A DNA stretch of 12,701 nt from an uncultured Bacilli bacterium (GTDB lineage Bacteria; Bacillota_I; Bacilli_A; RF39; UBA660), in the NCBI GenBank assembly GCA_947630095.1, contig CANRGI010000020.1:1-12701 (forward strand), in the 5' to 3' direction. The position numbers and the translations under genes are program-made. The notes beneath the pieces were generated by a model. The model did not search any database. It was not told the origin of the DNA and saw nothing but the letters and a program-made list of their open reading frames with translations. Numbering within the stretch: position 1 is the stretch's first letter; every line of letters begins with the position of its first letter. This document shows positions 1 through 5,750 of this stretch, piece by piece.

Positions 1-156
1 TATTTAATAATTAAAAATTTGTATTTAATAAAATAAAAAATTTATAAATATTTCTTTGTTATATTATTAGCAACTATTATTATACTTTATATAGATAAAA
101 GTAGTATAGGAGAAATACCATTTAAGGATATTTATGGATATCTAGGTTTAAAAGAA

Positions 157-657
157 TTGGATATAAAAAATAGTTTAGAAGTTATATTAAAAGTAATATC
201 ATACTTTGCTTTAATATGTATAACTATGAAAATTTATTTGTCAAACATTGATTTTTCTATGGAATATATTTCTCTTAGAATAGATAAAAGAACATTATCA
301 ACTTCTATTGCAATAAATTTTATTTTTATAACAATTATAGTTAGATTAATAATGCTAACGCTTGTCATTTTAACGTTTTTACTAATAAATAACGCCTTTA
401 AAATAAGTTATATGCCTAAAATTATAGTGACAGATTTATTACTATATACAAATGTATCATTTATAACAGTAACTTTATTAAATGTATTATACAGTAAAAA
501 AAATATTTTAAAAATTTTATTAATTTTACTTTTTATAAGTTTATTCTTTATAGATATAGAAAAAATATTTGTATATTTAATATTTTCATTACTACTATTA
601 ATAATAATTTACTTTATAACTTTTAATCCATCTTTGCTATATTGTAATACCAAATAA
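157..657 (+). CDS. multi-pass membrane protein, unknown function; start unclear, possibly 5'-damaged
   Basis: The 166-residue product is almost entirely hydrophobic, with about four further membrane segments (roughly residues 8-27, 50-78, 92-108 and 117-155) separated by short lysine-rich loops. It resembles small permease-like subunits of ABC-2 type exporters in overall character, but I recognise no diagnostic motif. TTG at 157 is the only canonical start in frame, with only a weak upstream AGGT. The same frame stays open back to base 37 and encodes a clear extra membrane segment (bases 52-93) with no ATG, GTG or TTG. Beyond the TAA at 34-36 the frame is open again to the window edge. The real protein therefore probably began further upstream, and the gene may carry a nonsense change or use a rare start. 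A terminator follows the stop codon. Confidence 0.5.
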   Translation: MDIKNSLEVILKVISYFALICITMKIYLSNIDFSMEYISLRIDKRTLSTSIAINFIFITIIVRLIMLTLVILTFLLINNAFKISYMPKIIVTDLLLYTNVSFITVTLLNVLYSKKNILKILLILLFISLFFIDIEKIFVYLIFSLLLLIIIYFITFNPSLLYCNTK

Positions 658-665
658 CTTAAAAT

Positions 666-710
666 ATGAGTAAATGAACCCAAATAAGGTGTAATTCTTA
701 CTCATTTTTT
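666..710 (+). terminator. rho-independent terminator after the membrane protein gene
   Basis: ATGAGTAA (666-673) pairs perfectly with TTACTCAT (698-705), followed by a run of T to 710. Inside the 24-base loop, GAACC and GGT...TTC can add a few pairs. It lies 9 bases after the stop codon at 655-657. The loop is longer than in the other terminators of this window, so efficiency is uncertain. Confidence 0.65.
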
Positions 711-934
711 GTTGTTAATAAAAAGAAAACATAATCTTTTAGTGTAGTATTTCAAATGTTATAAAAACTTTATAAAGTCCCATAAATCAGTTTTTAAAAT
801 GAAATCGGTCGGAAAGACAGGAAACTTTCACCATTTCTATATCATAAAATCACAAAATAGCATACAATATAGTATAGTAAACATAATTTTTAAAGATAAA
901 CATTAAAAAAAATTTACAAAAATCAAAAAAAATC
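711..934. other. non-coding stretch with an inverted copy of the tRNA-Pro 3' end
   Basis: No reading frame of note is present on either strand. The one distinctive element is at 807-822, GGTCGGAAAGACAGGA. It is the exact reverse complement of bases 1139-1154, the 3' T-stem and acceptor end of tRNA-Pro including the discriminator and two bases of CCA. The same bases can fold locally (GAAAG 812-816 with CTTTC 825-829, flanked by GGT and ACC). The rest is A/T-rich sequence in which I see nothing further. Confidence 0.6.
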
Positions 935-963
935 TTCACAAATTCATAAAAATATGATATGAT
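935..963 (+). promoter_or_regulatory. sigma-A promoter for the tRNA-Arg/tRNA-Pro unit
   Basis: TTCACA (935-940), a 17-base spacer and TATGAT (958-963) give a near-consensus promoter about 32 bases upstream of tRNA-Arg. Transcription would begin near 970. No other good promoter is seen between the two tRNAs or before the pentapeptide gene, so this site probably drives all three. Confidence 0.8.
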
Positions 964-994
964 TATACACGTACTGAAAAGAGTAGGACATAAT

Positions 995-1071
995 GTCCTC
1001 ATAGCTCAACTGGATAGAGCGTTTGACTACGGATCAAAAGGTTAGGGGTTCAACTCCTCTTGGGGACGCCA
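995..1071 (+). tRNA. tRNA-Arg (anticodon ACG)
   Basis: A complete cloverleaf can be read. The acceptor GTCCTCA pairs with TGGGGAC (1061-1067, one G-T pair), the D-stem is GCTC/GAGC, the anticodon stem TTTGA/TCAAA encloses the loop CTACGGA, and the T-stem AGGGG/CCTCT encloses TTCAACT. The discriminator is G1068 and CCA is encoded (1069-1071). Anticodon ACG reads CGU; A34 is normally deaminated to inosine by TadA to read CGU, CGC and CGA. Confidence 0.96.
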
Positions 1072-1078
1072 AAAAAAT

Positions 1079-1155
1079 CGGAAAGTGGCTCAACTTGGTA
1101 GAGCACTCGGCTTGGGACCGAGTGGTTGCAGGTTCAAATCCTGTCTTTCCGACCA
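1079..1155 (+). tRNA. tRNA-Pro (anticodon TGG)
   Basis: The acceptor CGGAAAG (1079-1085) pairs with CTTTCCG (1145-1151), the D-stem is GCTC/GAGC, the anticodon stem CTCGG/CCGAG encloses CTTGGGA (anticodon TGG), and the T-stem GCAGG/CCTGT encloses TTCAAAT. The discriminator is A1152 and CCA is encoded (1153-1155). It lies 7 A residues after tRNA-Arg and is surely co-transcribed with it. Its last 16 bases up to CC recur inverted at 807-822. Confidence 0.97.
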
Positions 1156-1169
1156 TTTAAGAATTTAAT

Positions 1170-1196
1170 CCTCGTTTATACGAGGTTTTATTTTAT
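1170..1196 (+). terminator. short terminator after the tRNA pair
   Basis: CCTCG (1170-1174), loop TTTATA and CGAGG (1181-1185) are followed by TTTTATTTTA. The stem is only 5 bp, so read-through into the pentapeptide gene, whose start is 15 bases further on, is likely and may be its source of mRNA. Confidence 0.65.
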
Positions 1197-1210
1197 ACAA
1201 AGAGGTCAAA

Positions 1211-1837
1211 ATGAAAATTAATTATCCTAAAATAAAAGATTATGAAGAAATTGATATTAATGAAGCGATAGAAAATGAAATATTCACTAATGCAAAATAT
1301 ACAGGTAAAATCTCTAGTCCTATAGTATTAGAAGATATTACCTTTGACAGTGTCATTTTTTCTCATATAGATTTTACGGACATAAAACTTTTTAATGTCG
1401 AATTTATAGATGTAATTTTCGATAGTGTCTATTTTTCCAATATGGAATTTAATAATAAATATTTTACTAGAGTTTCATTTAATGACTCTAAACTTACAAA
1501 TGTATCATTTATTGACTCAAAATTAAAAGATATTGAATTCAATAATACAGTAGCAAAATACTTAAACTTTTCTTTTACTAAATTAGAAAATTTAATAATA
1601 AATAAAAGTGATATCATTGATACTAGATTTTTAAATTGTGAAATAAAAAATGCTGATTTTGATACAGTAAATTTAGAAAAAACTGATTTTACTAATTGTA
1701 ATTTAAAAGGTTTAGACTTAACTAAATCTGATATTAGTAAAACTTTATTTGACGAAGTATCACTAAAAGGAATTATAGTTGATGTATTCGCTTGTAAGTA
1801 TTTAGTGGGTCTTTTAGGTGTCATTGTAAAAGAATAA
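1211..1837 (+). CDS. pentapeptide-repeat protein (right-handed quadrilateral beta-helix)
   Basis: In this 208-residue protein every fifth residue from 40 to 185 is F, L, I or (once, at 115) A. That gives about 30 unbroken pentads of the type xx(D/N/S)x(F/L), the signature of a right-handed quadrilateral beta-helix. There is no signal peptide or membrane segment, so it should be cytoplasmic. A C-terminal cap (residues 186-208, rich in V, L, G and I) closes the helix. Family members include DNA-mimicking gyrase protectors such as Qnr and MfpA, but most have no known function and nothing here picks out one role. The ATG follows AGAGGTC at good spacing. It has no promoter of its own and starts 15 bases after a weak terminator, so it is probably expressed by read-through from the tRNA promoter. 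Confidence 0.88.
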   Translation: MKINYPKIKDYEEIDINEAIENEIFTNAKYTGKISSPIVLEDITFDSVIFSHIDFTDIKLFNVEFIDVIFDSVYFSNMEFNNKYFTRVSFNDSKLTNVSFIDSKLKDIEFNNTVAKYLNFSFTKLENLIINKSDIIDTRFLNCEIKNADFDTVNLEKTDFTNCNLKGLDLTKSDISKTLFDEVSLKGIIVDVFACKYLVGLLGVIVKE

Positions 1838-1890
1838 AAGTATAAAATAAAATACAGTAGTTGACTTAAATCTTGACTTATTATACTTTT
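1836..1890 (+). terminator. possible weak terminator overlapping the next promoter
   Basis: AAAAGTATAA (1836-1845) is a perfect inverted match of TTATACTTTT (1881-1890), and a T run ends the 3' arm. The 35-base loop is long and the 3' arm lies inside the spacer of the promoter at 1873-1901, so the pairing may matter little. It is the only terminator candidate after the pentapeptide gene. Confidence 0.35.
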
Positions 1891-1901
1891 TATGGTACAA
1901 T
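1873..1901 (+). promoter_or_regulatory. sigma-A promoter of the exported-protein gene
   Basis: TTGACT (1873-1878), 17 bases and TACAAT (1896-1901) form a strong promoter; transcription would start near 1908, giving a leader of about 20 bases. TTGACTTA occurs twice, at 1861 and 1873, one 12-base step apart. The upstream copy could be a spare -35 element or a half-site for a regulator. Confidence 0.8.
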
Positions 1902-1928
1902 TTATATAGTGTTAAGGGGGAATATAAA

Positions 1929-2435
1929 ATGAATAATAACATTAAAAAAGGACTTATTACTATAGTATCTTTAGTATCAGTTTTAGGCGTATCTGCTAAT
2001 ATTTATGATAACCATATTAATCACGTTAATGAGGTATGTTTACTAACTAGTTTGTTAGGTCCTTCCCATCAAATCAAAGAAATACAAAAACTAGGTCTAA
2101 ATGTAGAAAAGAAAGAGTTACCTCTTTATAAGGAAAGTACAGATATCATACCTGCTTTGATAACTTATGATAGTGAAGGAAACAAAGTATATATAGCACC
2201 ATCAGGTTATAGATTAAATGGTTCACTAGCAGAAAAAGTTTCTTATATCGAGTCTCATAATTCAACATTTATTAAAGTTAAAGATGCCTTAGGTAATGAA
2301 AGAATTATTGAATACTGCTTAGAATGTAATAAAGAATTAGACGAAAACTGCATAACAAGACATAATAATCAAGAATACGCTGATGTACTTGAAATAACTG
2401 ATGGCACACACTCAAAAACATTAAGATTAAACTAA
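1929..2435 (+). CDS. exported or membrane-anchored protein of unknown function
   Basis: The 168-residue product starts with a short basic stretch (MNNNIKK) and one hydrophobic segment (residues 8-24), a signal peptide or N-terminal anchor with no lipobox cysteine. The remainder is hydrophilic and should lie outside the membrane. Cysteines are at 37, 130, 133 and 141; the CxxC at 130-133 with C141 and H145 close by could form a disulfide or bind metal. I recognise no family. The ATG is preceded by AAGGGGG at 8 bases, a strong ribosome site. It is a single-gene unit with its own promoter and a clear terminator, placed between the tRNA/pentapeptide unit and rpsU, and so looks like an accessory gene. 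Confidence 0.75.
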   Translation: MNNNIKKGLITIVSLVSVLGVSANIYDNHINHVNEVCLLTSLLGPSHQIKEIQKLGLNVEKKELPLYKESTDIIPALITYDSEGNKVYIAPSGYRLNGSLAEKVSYIESHNSTFIKVKDALGNERIIEYCLECNKELDENCITRHNNQEYADVLEITDGTHSKTLRLN

Positions 2436-2469
2436 AAGGAGATTAAAATAAAACTAATCTTCTTTTTTT
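2436..2469 (+). terminator. rho-independent terminator after the exported-protein gene
   Basis: AAGGAGATTA (2436-2445) pairs with TAATCTTCTT (2455-2464) over 10 bp with one G-T pair, followed by more T residues. It begins at the base after the stop codon. Confidence 0.8.
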
Positions 2470-2513
2470 ACCCTAAAAATACGACAAAAACCGACAAATA
2501 CACGCACTTTTCC

Positions 2514-2542
2514 TTGAAATATATATAATTAGGTGTTATAAT
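2514..2542 (+). promoter_or_regulatory. sigma-A promoter of rpsU-yqeY
   Basis: TTGAAA (2514-2519), 17 bases and a perfect TATAAT (2537-2542) lie about 30 bases upstream of the rpsU start. Transcription should begin near 2549. Confidence 0.85.
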
Positions 2543-2573
2543 TTGACATAGAAACGAAGGGAGGGAAAGAAAA

Positions 2574-2768
2574 ATGATACATGTTGAAGTAAAAAACGGA
2601 AACATTGAAAATGCTCTAAAAAGGTTTAAAATCAAAGTTCAACGTAGTGGTATCCCTTCTGAAATGAAGAAAAGAAAAGAATACTCAAAACCAGGAGTAG
2701 TAAGACGTGAAGCAAAAAAAGAAGCAATAAAAAATGCTAGAAGAAATAACAGAAAGCGTAGAGATTAA
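2574..2768 (+). CDS. rpsU: 30S ribosomal protein S21
   Basis: This 64-residue, very basic protein has the S21 pattern: a short N-terminal segment with IENALKRFK, then the GIPSEMKKRKEY region and an Arg/Lys-rich tail, at the normal family length. S21 binds the 30S platform near the 3' end of 16S rRNA and assists initiation. The start is fixed by GGGAGGG about 8 bases upstream. It leads a two-gene unit with yqeY, 11 bases downstream, the same pair as in Bacillus subtilis. Confidence 0.96.
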   Translation: MIHVEVKNGNIENALKRFKIKVQRSGIPSEMKKRKEYSKPGVVRREAKKEAIKNARRNNRKRRD

Positions 2769-2779
2769 GAGGTGAAATC

Positions 2780-3229
2780 ATGACTTTATATGAAAAATTA
2801 ACTGAGGACATGAAAAATGCAATGCGCAATAAAGACAAAGATTCCCTAAGTACTATAAGGCTTTTAAAAAGCGCTATTGATTTAAACAGAATCAACAATA
2901 AACTTGACGAAATAACTGACGATTTAGTAATAGAAGTTGCTAGTAAGCAAGTAAAAACACATAGAGAATCTATAGAAGAGTTTCTTCGTGGAGGAAGAAA
3001 AGACTTAGCAGACAACCTTGAAAGAGAGATAAAACTCATAAGTGCATATTTACCAGAGCAATTATCTAAAGAAGAAATAGAAAATGTTTTAAATGAAATA
3101 TTTGATATTGTAAAACCAGAAAGTAAAAAAGATATAGGTAAAATTATGAAAGAAGCAAATGCTAGATTAAAAGGAAGAGCAGATTTTAAAGTAGTAAGTG
3201 AAATAGTAAACGCTAAACTAGGTGCATAA
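2780..3229 (+). CDS. yqeY: GatB/YqeY domain protein
   Basis: The 149-residue protein matches the usual length of free-standing YqeY proteins. The helical N-terminal part carries the family pattern around residues 1-50 (MKxAMRxKD, then LxTIRLLKSAI) and the middle has LISAYLPEQLS (residues about 86-96). The C-terminal part resembles the tail domain of GatB that contacts tRNA in the Glu/Asp-tRNA amidotransferase, so tRNA or ribosome binding is suspected, but the function is unproven. GAGGTGA 7 bases before the ATG is a good ribosome site. The stop codon lies in the loop of the terminator. Confidence 0.93.
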   Translation: MTLYEKLTEDMKNAMRNKDKDSLSTIRLLKSAIDLNRINNKLDEITDDLVIEVASKQVKTHRESIEEFLRGGRKDLADNLEREIKLISAYLPEQLSKEEIENVLNEIFDIVKPESKKDIGKIMKEANARLKGRADFKVVSEIVNAKLGA

Positions 3230-3244
3230 GCACCTTTTTTTCTT
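3220..3244 (+). terminator. terminator of rpsU-yqeY, with the yqeY stop in its loop
   Basis: AGGTGC (3220-3225), loop ATAA and GCACCT (3230-3235) are followed by a long T run. The last codons and the stop (3227-3229) of yqeY are part of the hairpin. It separates rpsU-yqeY from the sporulation genes downstream. Confidence 0.9.
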
Positions 3245-3258
3245 TCTAATAAACTTTT

Positions 3259-3287
3259 GTATAAACTTTTAATTAAAATCATAAAAT
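3259..3287 (+). promoter_or_regulatory. sigma-E-like promoter upstream of yqfC
   Basis: GTATAAA (3259-3265), a 14-base spacer and CATAAAAT (3280-3287) match the sporulation sigma-E pattern known from Bacillus (about GHATATT, 13-15 bases, CATACAHT). The -10 ends 15 bases before the yqfC ATG. The best sigma-A reading of the same bases (TTGTAT with TAAAAT) needs a poor 19-base spacer. In B. subtilis yqfC-yqfD is a sigma-E unit, which supports the call. Confidence 0.6.
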
Positions 3288-3302
3288 TACTAGGTGATTA
3301 GT

Positions 3303-3542
3303 ATGCTAAATAATTTAAGTTGTTATTTAAAAAAAGAAGATTACCGCATATCTATCTTACCTTATGGAGTACACATTTTAAAATACACTATTTTATTAGA
3401 TATTAAAAGCGATTTAGCACTCTTAAAAATAAATAATAAAATAGTAAAAATAAAAGGAACTAATATACATCTAAATGCTTTAGATAAAGAAGAACTACTT
3501 ATAACAGGTAATATTAGGAGTGTTGAAATAAATGAGTACTGA
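3303..3542 (+). CDS. yqfC: sporulation protein YqfC (YabP/YqfC family)
   Basis: This 79-residue protein has the YabP/YqfC pattern: alternating beta strands, the segment LPYGVHIL, and a C-terminal region of the type L.I..LDKEELLITGNI (residues about 56-71). The family is made in the mother cell during sporulation; its precise role is not settled. I use ATG 3303 rather than the in-frame GTG at 3294, because that GTG sits inside the ribosome site AGGTGAT (3292-3298). It overlaps yqfD by 11 bases, so the two are translationally linked, as in other Bacilli. Confidence 0.85.
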   Translation: MLNNLSCYLKKEDYRISILPYGVHILKYTILLDIKSDLALLKINNKIVKIKGTNIHLNALDKEELLITGNIRSVEINEY

Positions 3543-4695
3543 TTTAATATTGTTAAGTATAAAAAGTGAAAACCTATACCAAATAGAAAATATCCTTTTA
3601 AATAAAAAAATCTACTTTAAAGATTTAAATTACATTAATGGTATTATTTATTTTAAAATAAAAAGTAAAGATTATGAAAGATTAAGTCTTATCTTAAAAG
3701 ATATTAAAATAGAAAAACACTATGGCACTTCTGGTATTACACACTTTATTAAAAAACATTTTATATTAATTTTATCATTTATATTTGTCTATATTTTATT
3801 AGTCATACTATCAAATGTTATCTTTGATATAGAAATAGTGACACAAAATAATGAATTAAAAAGAATTATATCTCTTTATTTAAAAGACGAAAACATAGAA
3901 AAATATAAATTTGTAAAAGATAATGCTACTTTAGATAAAGTAAAAAAGAAAATACTTGAAGAAAATAAAGATACCCTAGAATGGATAGAAATAGAAAGAG
4001 TAGGTACTAAATATATAGTAAATTTAACTGAAAGAATAGTAACTAAAGAATTAGACGACTCGACACCTAAAAACATAGTTGCTTCTAAAGACGCTATGAT
4101 AATGTATATTGTAACTAAAAAAGGTACAAGAATAAAAGAAATGAATGAAATAGTTAAAAAAGGAGAAGTAATAATAAGTGGTTTAATTAAAAAAGACGAA
4201 GAAATAGTAGAAAAAGTAAAAGCCCAAGGGGAAGTCTACGGTGAAGTTTGGTACAAAGTGACAACTACAGTACCTTTTAAACATTCTTCTTATGAAAAAA
4301 CAGGCAAAAAAATCACTCATATTTACCTAGACATATTCGGTAAAAAACTAACTTTAATGGGTAAATATGACACTAAAAATTCTATGAACGAAACTAAAGT
4401 ATTAATAGATAAACCATATTTATTTTTTAAGGTAATGAAAGAAACTAAATCTTTGTATAAATATGAAACCCATAATCTAACTGAAAACGAGGCTTATATA
4501 GAGGCATTAAAAAGGTCCGAGCGAAGTATAAGTGATAAATTAAATGAAGAAGAATACATAATAGATAAAAAAGTTTTGAAAAAAAACATATATAGTAGTA
4601 AAATAGAAATAGAAGTATTTTATAGAGTTTATGAAAGTATAGGAATAGAAGAGGATATACCTAATGAACCAGTAGAAACTTTAGAAGGAGAATAA
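3532..4695 (+). CDS. yqfD: sporulation protein YqfD
   Basis: The 387-residue protein has the YqfD layout: a soluble N-terminal domain (about 1-70), a single membrane segment (about 76-97) and a long, mostly beta-rich C-terminal domain presumably outside that membrane. The family is called putative stage IV sporulation protein and lies beside yqfC in sporulating Firmicutes; length agrees (398 in B. subtilis). The block EWIEIERVGTKYIVNLTER (about residues 146-164) fits the conserved core. Its start lies inside the end of yqfC. It is followed by one base and then the VanZ-like gene instead of phoH. A possible sigma-A promoter sits in its last 120 bases. Confidence 0.88.
   Translation: MSTDLILLSIKSENLYQIENILLNKKIYFKDLNYINGIIYFKIKSKDYERLSLILKDIKIEKHYGTSGITHFIKKHFILILSFIFVYILLVILSNVIFDIEIVTQNNELKRIISLYLKDENIEKYKFVKDNATLDKVKKKILEENKDTLEWIEIERVGTKYIVNLTERIVTKELDDSTPKNIVASKDAMIMYIVTKKGTRIKEMNEIVKKGEVIISGLIKKDEEIVEKVKAQGEVYGEVWYKVTTTVPFKHSSYEKTGKKITHIYLDIFGKKLTLMGKYDTKNSMNETKVLIDKPYLFFKVMKETKSLYKYETHNLTENEAYIEALKRSERSISDKLNEEEYIIDKKVLKKNIYSSKIEIEVFYRVYESIGIEEDIPNEPVETLEGE
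4576..4604 (+). promoter_or_regulatory. candidate sigma-A promoter inside the 3' end of yqfD
   Basis: TTGAAA (4576-4581), 17 bases and TAAAAT (4599-4604) give a good sigma-A match about 90 bases upstream of the VanZ-like gene. Such matches arise by chance in A/T-rich coding sequence. However, ybeY, era and recO must be expressed in growing cells and the only other promoter seen upstream is sigma-E-like, so an internal vegetative promoter is expected. Confidence 0.4.
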
Positions 4696-4696
4696 A

Positions 4697-5299
4697 ATGG
4701 TAAAGACAGCAATATTTGATTTATTAGAAACAACTTGGCCTACATTAGTAATATTTTTAGTAATAATCATAATACTTAGGGTATTTTATATAAAAAACAC
4801 TAGTAAAAAACTTATTTTACACGAAGAATTATTACTACTTTGTTTTATAACTTATATTTTATTATTATTTGAACTAGTTACAAGTAGAGAATATGTAGGA
4901 GGTATGAATTTAGTACCATTTAGAGAGATGTTTCGTTATCCTATAGGAAGTAGTGAATTTTATAGTCAAGTAGTAGGAAATATCATTTTATTTATGCCTT
5001 TTGGTTTCTTTGCAACATACTATACTAAAATAAATAAAATTAGGAATATTTCTTTTATAACATTTCTAGTAAGTTTAACAATAGAAATAGTACAGAGATT
5101 TATTGGTAGGACATTTGATATAGACGATATAATACTTAATGTATTAGGCGGTATTGCGGGTTTCTTAATATATGTAGCATTAGATGCAATAAGAAAAAAG
5201 TTGCCTTCATTTCTTCAAAAAGATGGATTTTATAACTTTTTATCAATATTAGTTCTAGTATTAGCATTGTTATATTTTCTAGGTTTAATTAGGTTTTAG
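4697..5299 (+). CDS. VanZ-like membrane protein
   Basis: The 200-residue protein carries the VanZ family pattern: NLVPF (71-75), GNIILFMPFG (94-103), E130 and Q133 in a membrane helix, then R138, FDIDD (140-144), N148 and GG (151-152). About five membrane segments are seen, near 15-31, 42-60, 92-109, 119-135 and 146-162, with one more at the C-terminus (180-198). VanZ gives low-level teicoplanin resistance in enterococci; most chromosomal homologues are uncharacterised and no resistance role should be assumed. It starts one base after the yqfD stop, with GAAGGAG as ribosome site, and occupies the place where B. subtilis has phoH and the 7TM-HD gene. Confidence 0.85.
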   Translation: MVKTAIFDLLETTWPTLVIFLVIIIILRVFYIKNTSKKLILHEELLLLCFITYILLLFELVTSREYVGGMNLVPFREMFRYPIGSSEFYSQVVGNIILFMPFGFFATYYTKINKIRNISFITFLVSLTIEIVQRFIGRTFDIDDIILNVLGGIAGFLIYVALDAIRKKLPSFLQKDGFYNFLSILVLVLALLYFLGLIRF

Positions 5300-5309
5300 G
5301 GGAGTAGTT

Positions 5310-5747
5310 ATGAATTACGTAATAACAAATTTAACAAATGAAATTATAGACGAAGAAATAATAAAAAATGTAATAGAAGCAACTAGAAAAAAATTAAATG
5401 TAACTTCTTCAGTAGTAGGAATAGTATTAACTAGTGACACTCACATACACGAATTAAATAAGGTTTATAGAAATGTAGATGCACCTACTGATGTAATTAG
5501 TTTTGCTTTTTTAGATAATGAAGTATTAGATACAGAAATTACTGATTTAGGAGAAATCTATATAAGTTTAGACCGCGCTCACGCTCAAGCAGAAGAATAT
5601 GGTCACTCATTTATAAGGGAATTATCTTTTTTAACAGTACACGGTTTACTTCATTTGCTAGGATATGACCACATAAAAAAAGAAGACGAAAAAGTTATGT
5701 TTAATTTACAAGACGAAATTTTAGAAAGTATTAATGTAGGAAGGTGA
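5310..5747 (+). CDS. ybeY: endoribonuclease YbeY (rRNA maturation factor)
   Basis: The 145-residue protein has the YbeY zinc motif HGLLHLLGYDH at 111-121, with H111, H115 and H121 as metal ligands, preceded by RELSFLTV. The upstream block YRNVDAPTDVISF (53-65) is also typical. YbeY is a single-strand endoribonuclease in 16S rRNA maturation and ribosome quality control in the cytoplasm, and it interacts with Era in several bacteria; era is two genes downstream. The ribosome site is GGGGAG, 8 bases before ATG. Confidence 0.95.
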   Translation: MNYVITNLTNEIIDEEIIKNVIEATRKKLNVTSSVVGIVLTSDTHIHELNKVYRNVDAPTDVISFAFLDNEVLDTEITDLGEIYISLDRAHAQAEEYGHSFIRELSFLTVHGLLHLLGYDHIKKEDEKVMFNLQDEILESINVGR

Positions 5748-5750
5748 TTT

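Noticed and set aside
1429..1824. 131-codon open frame on the minus strand
   Set aside because: It lies opposite the pentapeptide gene, whose periodic protein is clearly the real product, and has no ribosome site or recognisable sequence.
2737..3282. 181-codon open frame on the minus strand
   Set aside because: Opposite the well-conserved yqeY and its terminator; composition is that of an antisense shadow.
3294..3302. GTG as an earlier start for yqfC
   Set aside because: The GTG is part of the AGGTGAT ribosome site that serves ATG 3303.
3876..4076. 66-codon open frame on the minus strand
   Set aside because: Shadow of yqfD, with no ribosome site.
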